From the NCBI GenBank assembly GCA_036346275.1, contig CM070711.1, forward strand, positions 70,369,782 through 70,433,781: a stretch of 64,000 nt of DNA, read 5' to 3'. The notes under the pieces were generated by a model, which saw nothing but the letters and a program-made list of their open reading frames with translations, searched no databases and had not been told where the DNA came from. This DNA is from Otatea glauca. Lineage: Eukaryota > Streptophyta > Magnoliopsida > Poales > Poaceae. Below, one piece after another: positions 22,296-32,194 of the stretch. The number at the start of each line of letters is the position of its first letter. The first letter of the stretch is position 1. A program made the translations under genes and the position numbers.

Positions 22296-23172
22296 CACTA
22301 CTAAAGAATGATACAACACTATCGCTTCATCTGGATCAGTTTTTAATTTTTTAGGAAAAATCGATTGTGATAGATGACTTCGAAGAGGATGTTAATAATA
22401 ATCACAATTGGTTTTCAAGTTAGAACTGATTGTGATATAGCATTGGGCATAAGAACCGATTGTGATGTGCACGTGTACATCACAATCGGTTCTTATGTGA
22501 AATCGATTGTGATGTGTCTCGCTAGGTTATTTATACCCTCGGGCTAAACTCTCCTCTGTTGTTATTCTAGAGGCCAAAAAAAATAACCGTCGCCCAAAAA
22601 AAACACCACATATTCTGGTTGGAAGCAATACTTAGGTGTGATTGTGAAATCCTCGAGGTTGGGTGTTAAGAGGGTAAAGTTTAAGCCCTAACTTGAGGAG
22701 ATTTCCCCTTCTCTCATTTGTGGTTTTCTTTAAAAGGTGAGCATTCCTTCAAACCCATTCAATTTTGCACTAGGTAATTTTGATATGTCACAAAGAGAGT
22801 TCAAGTTGCATTGGAATTGTGTGTACCCTATCAGATTTCACACCCTTTATTTGACAAGCACACATCCATTTAATTATCTTTAAAGTACTCTCGTATTAAT
22901 ATGGAATTATTGTTGTTGTAATATGATGAATGTTAAAGTTTAGGATGCGTAACCTACGTCTCTCGTTCGAGGATGCTTGTTTATAAATATGCTGAAAAAG
23001 CATATTTATAAGCAATCACTCTCGAATTGTCCACGTTTTTTGGACGGTTCGAGGAAATGTGGTTCGGGCAAGTTCCTATGCTGTTATACAACTCTAGAAA
23101 AAGTTTCGGTAGCATCTCCCTAGTGTCGATAGGATCTTGGATAAGATTAGTACTCCACAACATAATAAATTG
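22296..23172 (+). mobile_element. CACTA 5'-end remnant
   Basis: It starts CACTACTAAAGAATGATAC, a CACTA terminus with one changed base. Degenerate CGATTGTGATGT/ACATCACAATCGGTT repeats follow (about 22360-22515), then a TATA-like GGTTATTTATACCC (about 22526). The leader sequence that follows (TTTATAAATATGCTGAAAAAGCATATTTATAAG at about 22980) is shared with the element at 23382. It stops at the second copy of unit U without a 3' terminus, so it is truncated. The transposase gene itself is absent. Confidence 0.75.
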
Positions 23173-23381
23173 AAGGATGCCTTTGCTGAAGCTTTATTGG
23201 CCACAGGTAATAATCAGAGGGATAGGGATGCAGGTAAAGAAGAAATGGATTGATAAGATGGAGATGCAGATTGTGCCAGCTCGTAGCATGCTAAACCCCA
23301 TGTTGGCACCTAAGAGTATCATGATAAATCAAGATAAATCGACGGAGATTGCGATAGAAAATGTACTGCTAAAGACTGCTT
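23173..23381 (+). repeat. Unit U, copy B (left part, split by CACTA)
   Basis: A near-identical copy of 22072-22275, ending AAAGACTGCTT where the CACTA element at 23382 begins. The unit resumes at 31017 (CTTATAGACGTTGC) and can be followed to about 31190 (frame GLLSRLEGFENGLGFCIDDS). It carries two adjacent stop codons not shared with copy A. Confidence 0.8.
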
Positions 23382-23394
23382 CACTACTACAGAA

Positions 23395-23935
23395 TGGTAC
23401 ATCACTATCGCTTCATCTGTGTCGGTTCTTAAGTTTTTAGGAAGAAACGATTGTGATAGATGACTTAGGAGAGGCATTAATCATAATCACTATCGGTTCT
23501 CAGGTTAGAAGTGATAGTGATGTAGCACTGGAAACATTACAATCGGTTCTTATGCGAGAAGTGATAGTGATGTGCATTATCATCACAATCGGTTTTCATA
23601 TAAAAAGCGATAGTGATGAGCACGTACACATCACTATCGGTTCTTATTGAAGCGATAGTGATAATAATGCACATCACTATCGCTCATTAAAAGAACCGAT
23701 AGTGATGAGCGCGCTCATCACTATCGGTTCTTTGTGAAGCGATAGTGATGTGCGTTATTATCACTATCGCTTCTAAATAAGAACCGATAGTGATGTGTGC
23801 GTCTTCATCACTATCGCTTCTTATGCGAACCGATTGTGATGATTATGATAATCACTATCGCTTGTCTTATAAGAACCGATCGTGATGTGCATGATCACAT
23901 CACTATCGCTTTTTATATTAGAACCGATAGTGAGG
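23395..23935. repeat. 5' subterminal array of CACTA element 2
   Basis: About twenty alternating copies of AACCGATAGTGATG and CATCACTATCGGTT, with GCGATAGTG variants, spaced 15-40 bases apart and mostly as inverted pairs. This is the expected binding platform for the CACTA DNA-binding protein. Confidence 0.9.
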
Positions 23936-23945
23936 TACCTCGTTA

Positions 23946-23958
23946 GGTTATTTATACC
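23946..23958 (+). promoter_or_regulatory. TATA-like box downstream of the CACTA 5' array
   Basis: GGTTATTTATACC lies immediately after the subterminal array. The same CTCG[CT]TAGGTTATTTATACC block occurs at about 22517-22535 in the remnant element, so it is conserved. It is the likely promoter of the transposase gene. Confidence 0.55.
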
Positions 23959-25034
23959 ACTCGAGCTGAACTCTTCTCTGTTATTGTTCCAGAGGAGGTT
24001 TCTCCGTCGCCACCAGAAAAAATAGCTCATATTTTGTGGTTGGAAGCAATACTTGGGTGAGAAAATTTGAAATCCTCAAGGTGGGTGTTAAGAGGGTAAA
24101 TTTGAAGCCCTAACTTGAGGAGATTTCCCCTCATTTTGCATAATTTGTGGTTTTCTTCAAAATGTGAGCATTCCTTCAAACCCCTTTAATTTTGCACTAT
24201 GTAATTTTGATATGTCGCGAAGAAAGTTTAGATTGCACTGGTATTGTGTATATCCTATCAGATTTCACACCCTTTATTTCACAAGCATATACACATGTAT
24301 TTAATTATCTTAATTTGTAGTGCTTTGATATTAATATGGAATTATTATTGCTGTCACCTGATGAATGCTAGAGTTTAGGGTGTGGAACCTACGTCTCCCG
24401 TTCGAGGATGCTTGTTTATAAATATACCGAACGAAATGGCATATTTATAAGCGGCGATCTCGAATTGTCCACGTTCTTTGATAGATTCGAGGATATGTAG
24501 CCGGGCAAGTTCTGGTGTGTTGTACAAGCTGCGAGTAGAGATTTGGTAGCGTCTCCTGGTATTCTCCGGATACACACCCTCTTGACCTGTTGTCGAGGCG
24601 TGTATATGGAGAATAGCAGGGAGATGCTGCCGAAATTTTCTCTGGAGTTATACAACGGCTTAGGAACTTGTCGGAACCACATATCCTCGAGTGGGATTAG
24701 GACCAAACCTATTTAGAGATTAGGAGTCATCGTTGGTACCCTTGTATTGTTTCGTTGAAGTCAAAAGATCATGAGGCTCTTGCACTATATAATTAGATTG
24801 TTTGATATCATTGTTCATGTTAAAAATGTATGTCTCTTATCTAGGAAATTGGAAGCTCTAAACCAGGGGAGAATCTAGGTATCGATCGGGAGTACATATT
24901 TCATATATGTTGCAGGAAATTGTCATCTATTTTGCAAAGGTAATATTAATCGAAATGATGTCTCAATATTTCAAATAGCTAGCTTGTTGTCGCTCCGATT
25001 TGTGCATAATTTATTGGGTGAAGTTTAATTGCGG

Positions 25035-25830
25035 ATGAACCGTAAGGAATGGATGTATGCAAAAGTCGTGTGAGTCTTTGAATTTCAGAGGGTGTTAAGG
25101 AATTCAAAAAAATTGCCGAAGAGGACATGGTGAGGAGGGGTGTAAACTTCATATATTGTCCTTGCATTGATTGCACCAATCTGAGAAGATTTAACAACTC
25201 AGCTCAAATTGAGGACCACCTGATTCGACGTGGCTTCGTGAGGAATTACACGTGTTGGATCCATCACGGGAGGCAGGTAGTACCCTGCCGGTATGCAATG
25301 AAGACACGGTGAAACCGGATGATGAGTTGCAGTTTGATATGTTTGAGGAGGAGAATTTGGAGCAAATGTTGCGGGATGTGGAGGGTAATTATACAGAAAG
25401 AGAGTTTGGAAAGTTTAAAAGCTTGATGTGGAGGCTTTGATGGAAATGCAATGTCCCTTTATGCCTGCACTTTGTGCCATATGTTTTGAAAGAAAATTCT
25501 ATTTGACGAAATTATTGTTGGAAAAGCTTGTAAATAGTCAAAACATCATTTATGAAAATTATCGTGCAATTCCGGATTAATTTGAAAAAGTTTCGACTTT
25601 TCTACACTTTACGCACAAGTCATGTCTACGAAATGAATTTTGGCATATTTCTTGAACGAGGTCGCTTTTTCCCAAAATTCTTTTATGAAAAGATTTGCAG
25701 TATCCCGAAATATGTTTCTGCAAAATTCCTAATAATTTCAACAACGAACGAAAATGTTATGGCATTTTCTCTCTCTGATGAAATGCTGAAAATTCGAACT
25801 TGCGATGATACGAAAAGGGAATAGTGCAAT
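25035..25830 (+). pseudogene. TNP2-type transposase, N-terminal remnant
   Basis: It starts MNRKEWMYAK at 25035. A frameshift near 25065 moves the frame to EGVKEFKKIAEEDMVRRGVN, then YCPCIDCTNLRRFNN, EDHLIRRGFVRNYTCWIHHG. This is the zinc-binding transposase-associated domain at the start of plant En/Spm transposases (conserved W.Y, G..eF..fA, CPC..C.N, H....GF...Y..W..HG). A second frame carries the acidic linker (DELQFDMFEEENLEQMLRDV) and ends at TGA 25438-25440. After that only scattered similarity remains. The central catalytic region and DUF4216 are missing, so it is dead. Confidence 0.85.
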
Positions 25831-25834
25831 GAAC

Positions 25835-26262
25835 TACATTTGTGTCGGTTTTCTTTAAAAAAGTGATACGGATATTGAGCTTATCAGTGTCGGTTTTCCT
25901 AAAATAAGCGATACTGATTACTATACACATCGTGTCGGTTTTTAAAATAAGCGTCATCGATGACTATAAACATCTGTGTCGGTTTTGTGTGAAAAAGCGA
26001 CATCGATGTTGATTTTACATCCGTGTCGGTCATTGTAAAAACGACATCGAAGATTGACACATACGTGTCGGTTTTTAAATAAGTGATCTCGATGACTATA
26101 AATATCTCGTGTCGGTTTGTGTGAAAAAGCGTCATCGATGTTGATTTACACATCCGTGTCGGTTATTGTAAAAACGATCTGCAGATTGAAACATCCGTGT
26201 CGGTTTTATTCAAGAAACGACACGGATATGTATATTATCGATCGGTTTTCCTAAAAACGACA
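25835..26262. repeat. Internal repeat array of CACTA element 2
   Basis: About nine units of the form CGTGTCGGTTTT followed by AAAAAGCGACATCGATG, about 45 bases each, lying between the transposase remnant and the GC-rich stretch. The motif shares CGGTTTT with the terminal arrays but its arms are GTGTCGG and CGACA. Its position is the same as that of the internal array at 4555-5395 in the Pack-CACTA. Confidence 0.85.
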
Positions 26263-26264
26263 CG

Positions 26265-26702
26265 ATGACCCCGCCATTTATTTCCCCGCCAAGTCGATTG
26301 GTAGCGCGCAAAGATACTCTCATTAACCTAGCGAAGCCGCCCTCCCTGCCGCCGCCCGCCATACCCTACCCGCCGCCGCCGCCGCCCGCCCGCGCCCCGA
26401 CCGCCACCCGCCCGCCACCGCCGCCCGCTCGACGCCCCACCCCGACGCCGTCGACGACCCCCCGACGACGCTCCGACCGCCCGACGATCGCCCGCCCGCC
26501 CGCCCGACCCGCCGACGACCGCCGCCAGCCCCGACGCTCCTCCCGACGCCCGCCGACCGCCCGACTCCCGACGCCCGACCCGCCCCGACGACTCGCCGCC
26601 CGCCCGCCACCACCGGCCCCCGACCGCCCGACGACCGACCGCCCCATCCCGACGCTCCTCCCGACGCCCACCGACCGACGCTCTATCTTGGTAACTTTCT
26701 AA
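26265..26702 (+). other. GC-rich Pro/Arg/Asp-biased open stretch in CACTA element 2
   Basis: A 145-codon frame (MTPPFISPPSRLVARKDTL, then PPPPPARAPTATRPPPPPAR and similar) made of CCGCC, CGACG and CCCGACG repeats. Both strands are open because the sequence lacks A and T, so length alone is not evidence of coding. It begins right at the end of the internal repeat array and may be a leader exon of the second gene or a simple-sequence expansion. I do not recognise a domain, and I see no clear splice donor joining it to 27420. Confidence 0.4.
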
Positions 26703-27419
26703 ACCATCCTTTCTTCAGATGTGAGTTGGCTTGATGTTCCCTCTTTGGTAACACAAGATGAAATCAACAAGCTAGTTTCTAGCAAGATATAACTTCCAAA
26801 CAGGTTGATTTCTTGCAATACTGAGATGAATTTGAATAGTAACACTAAAGGGTAGAAAGATCACTTGTAAGGGTATAGAACAATCACAAGGTTATACTTT
26901 CACACTAGCGAAGTGAATGGGACACGAGAAAAACACAACTCCTATTCAGCATTAAGGGCATACAGAGACAGAATGTGGAAATTACAGGACAGTTTACCAT
27001 GCCCACACATAACACAAATTGCTGGTGCAGAATGGTAACCATTTTAGTGATATATTATTTAACGTCAGTCTAAAACAGTATTCATAACTGAGAGTTTGAT
27101 AACCAACAATGCCAAGCACTTGTGGTAGAAATTTTTAATTTTCATAATCAACTTGCATAATTGCGTTGTGTAGTTTGTCACTCCGGAAGGAGGAAAATTT
27201 TAAGAATGGCCAAGAGATGTAGTGCGGTTTCTTATAGTTGTGAGAAAAGAACCAATCTTGATTATTACAAGGAAAATGCAGAGCAACAAAAATGGAAATA
27301 AATGTGTTGTGGGAAGCCCTTGCGCACTTTCCCGATGGCAATCAAGCTTGTTTCGCACATTATATATGGAAGGTTTCACTGGGCATCATTGATGGAGAAT
27401 ATGTACAAGTACACTAGAA
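26703..27419 (+). other. CACTA element 2 interior, no gene recognised
   Basis: AT-rich sequence between the GC-rich stretch and the recognisable second gene. A short exon-like piece (about 26720-26785, frame DVSWLDVPSLVTQDEINKLV) follows a pyrimidine tract and CAG. It may be captured or native second-gene sequence; I cannot assign it. Confidence 0.35.
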
Positions 27420-30170
27420 TTGCAGTATGTACATTATTGTCCTTACGACAAAGTTACAGAACAAGAAAATTATTTCTCTAATTCAAGTTTGAGAGCAAAC
27501 ATTTCTGAGTTCAAATTTCACAACACGCACCTGCACCACCTCGGTACAGGCGGCTATGAGGGGAAGAAGGCAGAGTGGGCGCGACTAGCCGAGGAGTGCG
27601 CGAACTCCGGGACGACGATGCCTTACTCCCACATATGTGAAGAACGGGCACGCAACTGGGTATTAGCGAGGACAAAGAAAACCCCTGACGGGCAGCTTGT
27701 AGTCGCAAACCCCGCTACTGCGCATGTCGTCTCTGCCATCGTAAGACATCTGACTTAGTACATTGCAGTTGGCCTAGCTTGTTGTATTTCAGATTTAATT
27801 CGTACTCGCTTATTGCAGGAGGAGGTAAGCCAGTGGAAAGAGCAGGGGACCTTCCAGAGCCAAGGGTCGAAGGATATCTTGTCGTCTGCGATCGGGAAGC
27901 CCGATCATAAGGGCCGGGTGCTCGGCGCAGGGTCGGGGCATACGAAGAAGTCCTACTTCCAAGATGACGCTTCGAATGCTAGATCAAGATCATGGGAGAC
28001 ACGCGCGGAGCGCCTCAAGGAGACGCCAGGAGCGGTGAGGAGGAGATCAAGGATGAGATGAGGGGAGATGATGGCACGTGAAGATGAGATAAGGGCTGAG
28101 ATGATGGCACGTGAGGGCGCTGAGGGTGAGATGGTGGCGATGATCTCTCAGAGTCAGAGCCAGAATCCCTCACCTCTTGTAGAGAAGCCTGTGCCCCGAC
28201 CTAGCAGCTGTGGTTCCAAAAATTATAAGACCGATCCCCATCTAAAGGTAATAATTAATTTTTCCTAACTTAAAGCTACAAGTGTAACTCCCACAATGTT
28301 TCTCCTCAAGTTGCGTACATCTTGCAGGCCCCTGCTAAGTGCCAGCTCACCACCCTGACGGAGGACGGATTTCCTGTCGAGGCTGCACGCGGGGTTGCAT
28401 TTCCATGCAAGGAGACCGACATCGTGCATGGTCGACCTTTGGGAAGGGCTACATGAGGGTGCGGTGGACTACGCCCACGAACACTTCTTATCACATGTGC
28501 TCGAGTTCCCCCCCAACGAAGATATCAGCACTCTCGGGCAAGCACGCATGTCGTTCATCAAGTGGCCCACGACGGGTGTCGTACTGGTCAAGGTAAAAAT
28601 CCCCCGCGTCTTGTCGACCATTCCAGTAGTACTGCAATAAGTTAAATATGCGTGTGCTTTGCAGGTTCCTACCGTACCTGTGCTTGCTCCTGCTGCTGCT
28701 TCTGTTCACACCACCGTGATGAGTCCTACACAGAGTGCAGAGCTCACGTGTAAAAGGACAAGCACGACACCAACAGAACCACAAGAGACCTCTGAGACTC
28801 CTTCCGCCAAGAAGGCAAAGCTGATAAAGGACACAAAGCCCCTTGAGGTACTTGAAAAGCCCACTACCCTCACCTCAAAGACTCCTTCGGCCCAGAAAGG
28901 AAAGTCAAGACAGCCACGAGACATCCCTTACGATTTTAAGGCCTACGTACATGGAAAGCCCCTGCTTGCATCCGACGAACTAAATGATCTAGGCAGGTGG
29001 ACTCGCATGCTCCATGGATGGTATATTGATAAGGTGAATGAGGAAGAGCGTCGAGTTGACTTCAATGTGATGTATAAAAGGGTACATTTCCACCGTGACG
29101 AGAATGGGATATTCCCCGTCGGTTTTGAGGATCTGTTTCTTGTGTACCAATTAAAAGCCGTCGATATTTCTACTTTACGATCTTGGACGCTGTGAGTATC
29201 GCACCATACAACATGAGCTGACGACTTTTATAGGATTTTGCATTATGTTTTCTAATATCAACACGAGTTGCAGGGCAATGAGACAATGAGCCGATTGAAT
29301 CTAAACCAAGTTGGGTTAAATCGACCCGAGCTTGTGTCTGCGACCACGGCTAGGATACATCCGGTGTTTGTTGTCGCTACGTCAAGAGGGTATTGCATCC
29401 GAGTCGACGAAGGACTTCGTTGTAATACCGTACCACAAGGAGTAAGTAGTACAAACCCTTCAATTACTTGTACGCACTTAAACCGTATGCGAACTTATTT
29501 CCTTGCACTACATTCCATTTAATAAGCAACCATTGGGTTCTACTCGTCCTCGTTCCGAGTGAAAACACAGTCTACATTTTTAACTCAATCAAGAAGAGAC
29601 CGATGGCCTACGCGATCAAGTGTCCTTTGCAGAAGTAAGTACATTACCGTAACCTAACACTTTCTCGAATTTAACTATATTTTTTACTCAATGGTATCTC
29701 TCCAATATATGTAGGGGTTTCTCGGACTATGTCGATGAAGGAGGGTCACACGATAACAAAAAGGGCAAGACGCTGGAGTATAAGAAATTCACGGTACAAG
29801 TGCCTAGCATATATACGTTTAATTTTTTCTGACATCTAATCTTCGTGTGTTAATTTCTTTCTCTCTTCACAGTGTCATCAACAGGGCAACGATGACCTGT
29901 GCGGCTTCTATGTCATGCAACACATGTTGGTTGTGGTCGACGGCTCACACCTTTTCCCTAAGGTATATGTACATGCATACTTAGCCTTTCACATACAAAT
30001 TTTGAAACTTAAATTCATGCACTTATTTATGTTTTGCAGATGATCAATATCCCCGAGAAGAGCTTAGACAGGAAAGCACTCAACAATTTACGAGACCACT
30101 TATGCCAATGGTACTGGTTAGAAGTTATATCGGAGGACGGTAGGTTTAGAGATCCTGAAGCGTCCTATTA
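27420..30170 (+). pseudogene. CACTA second gene: PF03004-like, DUF8039-like and Ulp1-like protease
   Basis: The exon blocks are: (1) about 27500-27740, HLGTGGYEGKKAEWARLAEE and ERARNWVLARTKK, like plant transposase family PF03004; (2) 27819-28250, EEVSQWKEQGTF followed by an acidic coiled stretch, with an in-frame TGA at 28059-28061; (3) 28328-28590, CQLTTLTEDGFPVE, VHGRPLGKGYMRV and FLSHVLEFPPNEDI, like DUF8039, with a frameshift; (4) 28664-29195, a charged linker ending ISTLRSWTL; (5) about 29530-29634, NHWVLLVLVPSENTVYIFNS; (6) 29875-29962, CHQQGNDDLCGFYV; (7) 30040-30170, ending LEVISEDGRFRDPEASY-stop. Blocks 5-6 are the His and Gln/Cys parts of a C48/Ulp1 fold, but the catalytic Asp is Asn (IFNS for yLDS). 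GT...AG introns separate the blocks. Stops and shifts argue against function. Confidence 0.82.
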
Positions 30171-30404
30171 GTCCATATGGAAACAATATTAATTGTATAT
30201 GTCAATGTGATATATATGCACGTGTACTGATTGTTAATCATGTTTGTGTTTGTATGTTGTGAACGAATGGGCTATATGTATTGCAATTTACGTATTCGTG
30301 TTCTGTGAATGTGATATGTGCATTCTGTGTTATGTATTGTCAATGTGATATATATATGCCCAATGTTAATATGTGTTATTTTGGATAATATGCAAAATTG
30401 AAAC

Positions 30405-31000
30405 ACCCCCATGAGGGTCATCAGAATCGGTTTTTTGAATAAAGCGATTGTGATGATTCTATTATCAGAATCGGTTCTTATGAGGAACTGATTCTGATGA
30501 CCTCTCATCAGAATCGGTTCTTTTAAGAAAGCAATTGTGATGACCACATTAGTAGAATCGGTTATTTTACGAAAGCGATAGTGATAACCATACCATTACA
30601 ATCGGTTCTTGGAATAAAGCGATTGTGATGATACATTATCAGAATCGGTTCTTTAAATAAAGCGATTCTGATGACCCCCTCATTAGAATCGGTTCTTTTG
30701 CGGAACCGATTCTGATAACGTGGTTATCGTAATCGCCCACGTAAGAACCGATTCTAATGAGGGTCATCGAATCGCTTCCTTTAAAGAACCGATTCGATGA
30801 CCTTTATCGTAATCGGTTATTAGAAAAACCGATTGTGATAATGTGTTCATCGAATCGGTTTGATCTAAGAACCGATTCTAATGAGGCTTTATCACAATCG
30901 GGCAAAACCGACTGTGATAACTCCACCTCATCACTATCCAAAGACTTCGTATCGCCACTTGAACCGACTGTAATGACAAAAAAGAACCGATTCTGATGTA
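30405..31000. repeat. 3' subterminal array of CACTA element 2
   Basis: About twenty units of GAACCGATTCTGATGA or AAGCGATTGTGATGA and inverses (TCATCAGAATCGGTTC), ending 16 bases before the right terminus. Here many copies read GATTCTGAT instead of GATAGTGAT, so the 5' and 3' arrays of the same element have diverged in motif. Confidence 0.9.
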
Positions 31001-31016
31001 CAATTCTGTAGTAGTG

Positions 31017-31458
31017 CTTATAGACGTTGCATGTAGTATGTATATAGGAATGCAAAGCTTAAACTTAAGGGTTTGCTGTCAAGGTTGGAAGGTTTCGAAA
31101 ATGGCCTAGGATTTTGCATTGATGATTCGCTGACAGTTGAAGAATTCTAAAGAAGATAGTGAGAGATGGTTGACCTGTATGGTCTAGTAGATCATGACAA
31201 TACGCAGTACTTGTACTGGATTAGGGAGAAATAGGTGTCTCGCTATTCTATGGATTGTTTCTGTCTTTTGCGTGAGAACCAAAATGACAACTATTTATGA
31301 CCAAAGGAAGAGTACCAAATATTCATATTCATTCACACGTATGTAAACAATATTAATTAGTAGTATACTCCTAATCACAAATATTCTCCAACGAGCACGA
31401 CTGCTGCAAACAAGCAGCCAAGTCCAGATTAATTTGAGCGTGCACCCTGTATCACGTG
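31017..31458 (+). repeat. Unit U, copy B (right part) and AT-rich flank
   Basis: It resumes CTTATAGACGTTGC after CACTA element 2, the expected continuation of unit U. The frame NAKLKLKGLLSRLEGFENGL runs to about 31150 and ends at a TAA. No known domain is recognised. 31200-31450 is unassigned. Confidence 0.55.
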
Positions 31459-31781
31459 TAGGGTTGTAAAAAAAGCTCGAGACTCGTAAGCTATTCGAGC
31501 TCGGTTCGCGAGGGGCTCGGTTCGAGCTCGACTCGAACTCGCGAGTTTAACCGATCCGAGCTCGAATAGTTCGCGAGCCTACTCGAGTCTGGACCGAGCT
31601 TCTTTAAATCGAGTTTTCTCGAACTTCCTCGAGACGAGCTTAATCGAACTTGTTACCGAGCCTACCGAGCTTACTCGAACCGAATTCGAGCCTACTCGAG
31701 TTTGGACCGAGCCGAGCTCGAGCCTGAGTGAAGACTCGAACCCGAGCTCGAACCTAGAGGGCCAGGCTCGCTCGAGTCCTA
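31459..31781. mobile_element. hAT-like MITE built of CGAGCTCGA palindromes (323 bp)
   Basis: It begins TAGGGTTGTAAAAAAAGCTCG and ends GGCTCGCTCGAGTCCTA. The flanking 8-mers are ATCACGTG and ATCACGTA (7 of 8 identical), consistent with a hAT duplication. The inside is a dense set of GAGCTCGA, TCGAACTCG and ACTCGAGT palindromes. It is non-coding. Confidence 0.8.
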
Positions 31782-31789
31782 ATCACGTA

Positions 31790-32194
31790 TTCACGTAGCC
31801 TACATATATCTGGTCAAAAGGTCCAATTTGACACGACCAAACTGCCCCATGGAAAGCGCACGCAGAATTTATTTTCGAAAGATCCACGCAGAACTTCTTT
31901 GAAGACTAGCTAGCTAATGAAGTGTTAATTAACTAATGTACAAATCAATCATGAAGAGAATGTGCTTAGCAATAGATAACTCGCTGTCCCGAGCAAACCA
32001 TCTGGTCGTCGTGGCGAGTCCACGGCCGTTGGCCTTTTCTTATTCCCAGTCAAAGAGTCCACGCTGCGTCGTTCCGGTCTTCGCCTCGGATCTCCCTTTG
32101 CGTACGTGGCTACGAGCCGCTCGTTGACCAGCGGTCAGCGCTTCTGAAGACGGACAGGGAGGTGCCACTTGCCTGCCACCAACACGTACACTGC
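31790..32194. other. Intergenic, no gene recognised
   Basis: Low-copy-looking sequence with one 63-codon frame (31936-32127) that has no recognisable domain. Confidence 0.35.

Larger units (their letters stand above)
23382..31016 (+). mobile_element. CACTA element 2, complete ends, 7635 bp, decayed genes
   Basis: The termini are CACTACTACAGAATGG and TTCTGTAGTAGTG, with a 3-bp duplication CTT (23379-23381 and 31017-31019). The order is: 5' subterminal array, TATA-like box, transposase leader and N-terminal remnant (about 24000-25800), internal repeat array (25835-26262), GC-rich stretch (26265-26702), second gene with PF03004-like, DUF8039-like and Ulp1-like parts (about 27420-30170), and 3' array. 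All coding parts carry stops or frameshifts, so it is non-autonomous. The intact ends could still be recognised in trans. Confidence 0.93.

Noticed and set aside
26323..26671. Gly/Arg/Ala-rich frames on the minus strand
   Set aside because: Mirror frames of a stretch with almost no A or T; stop codons are improbable in any frame.
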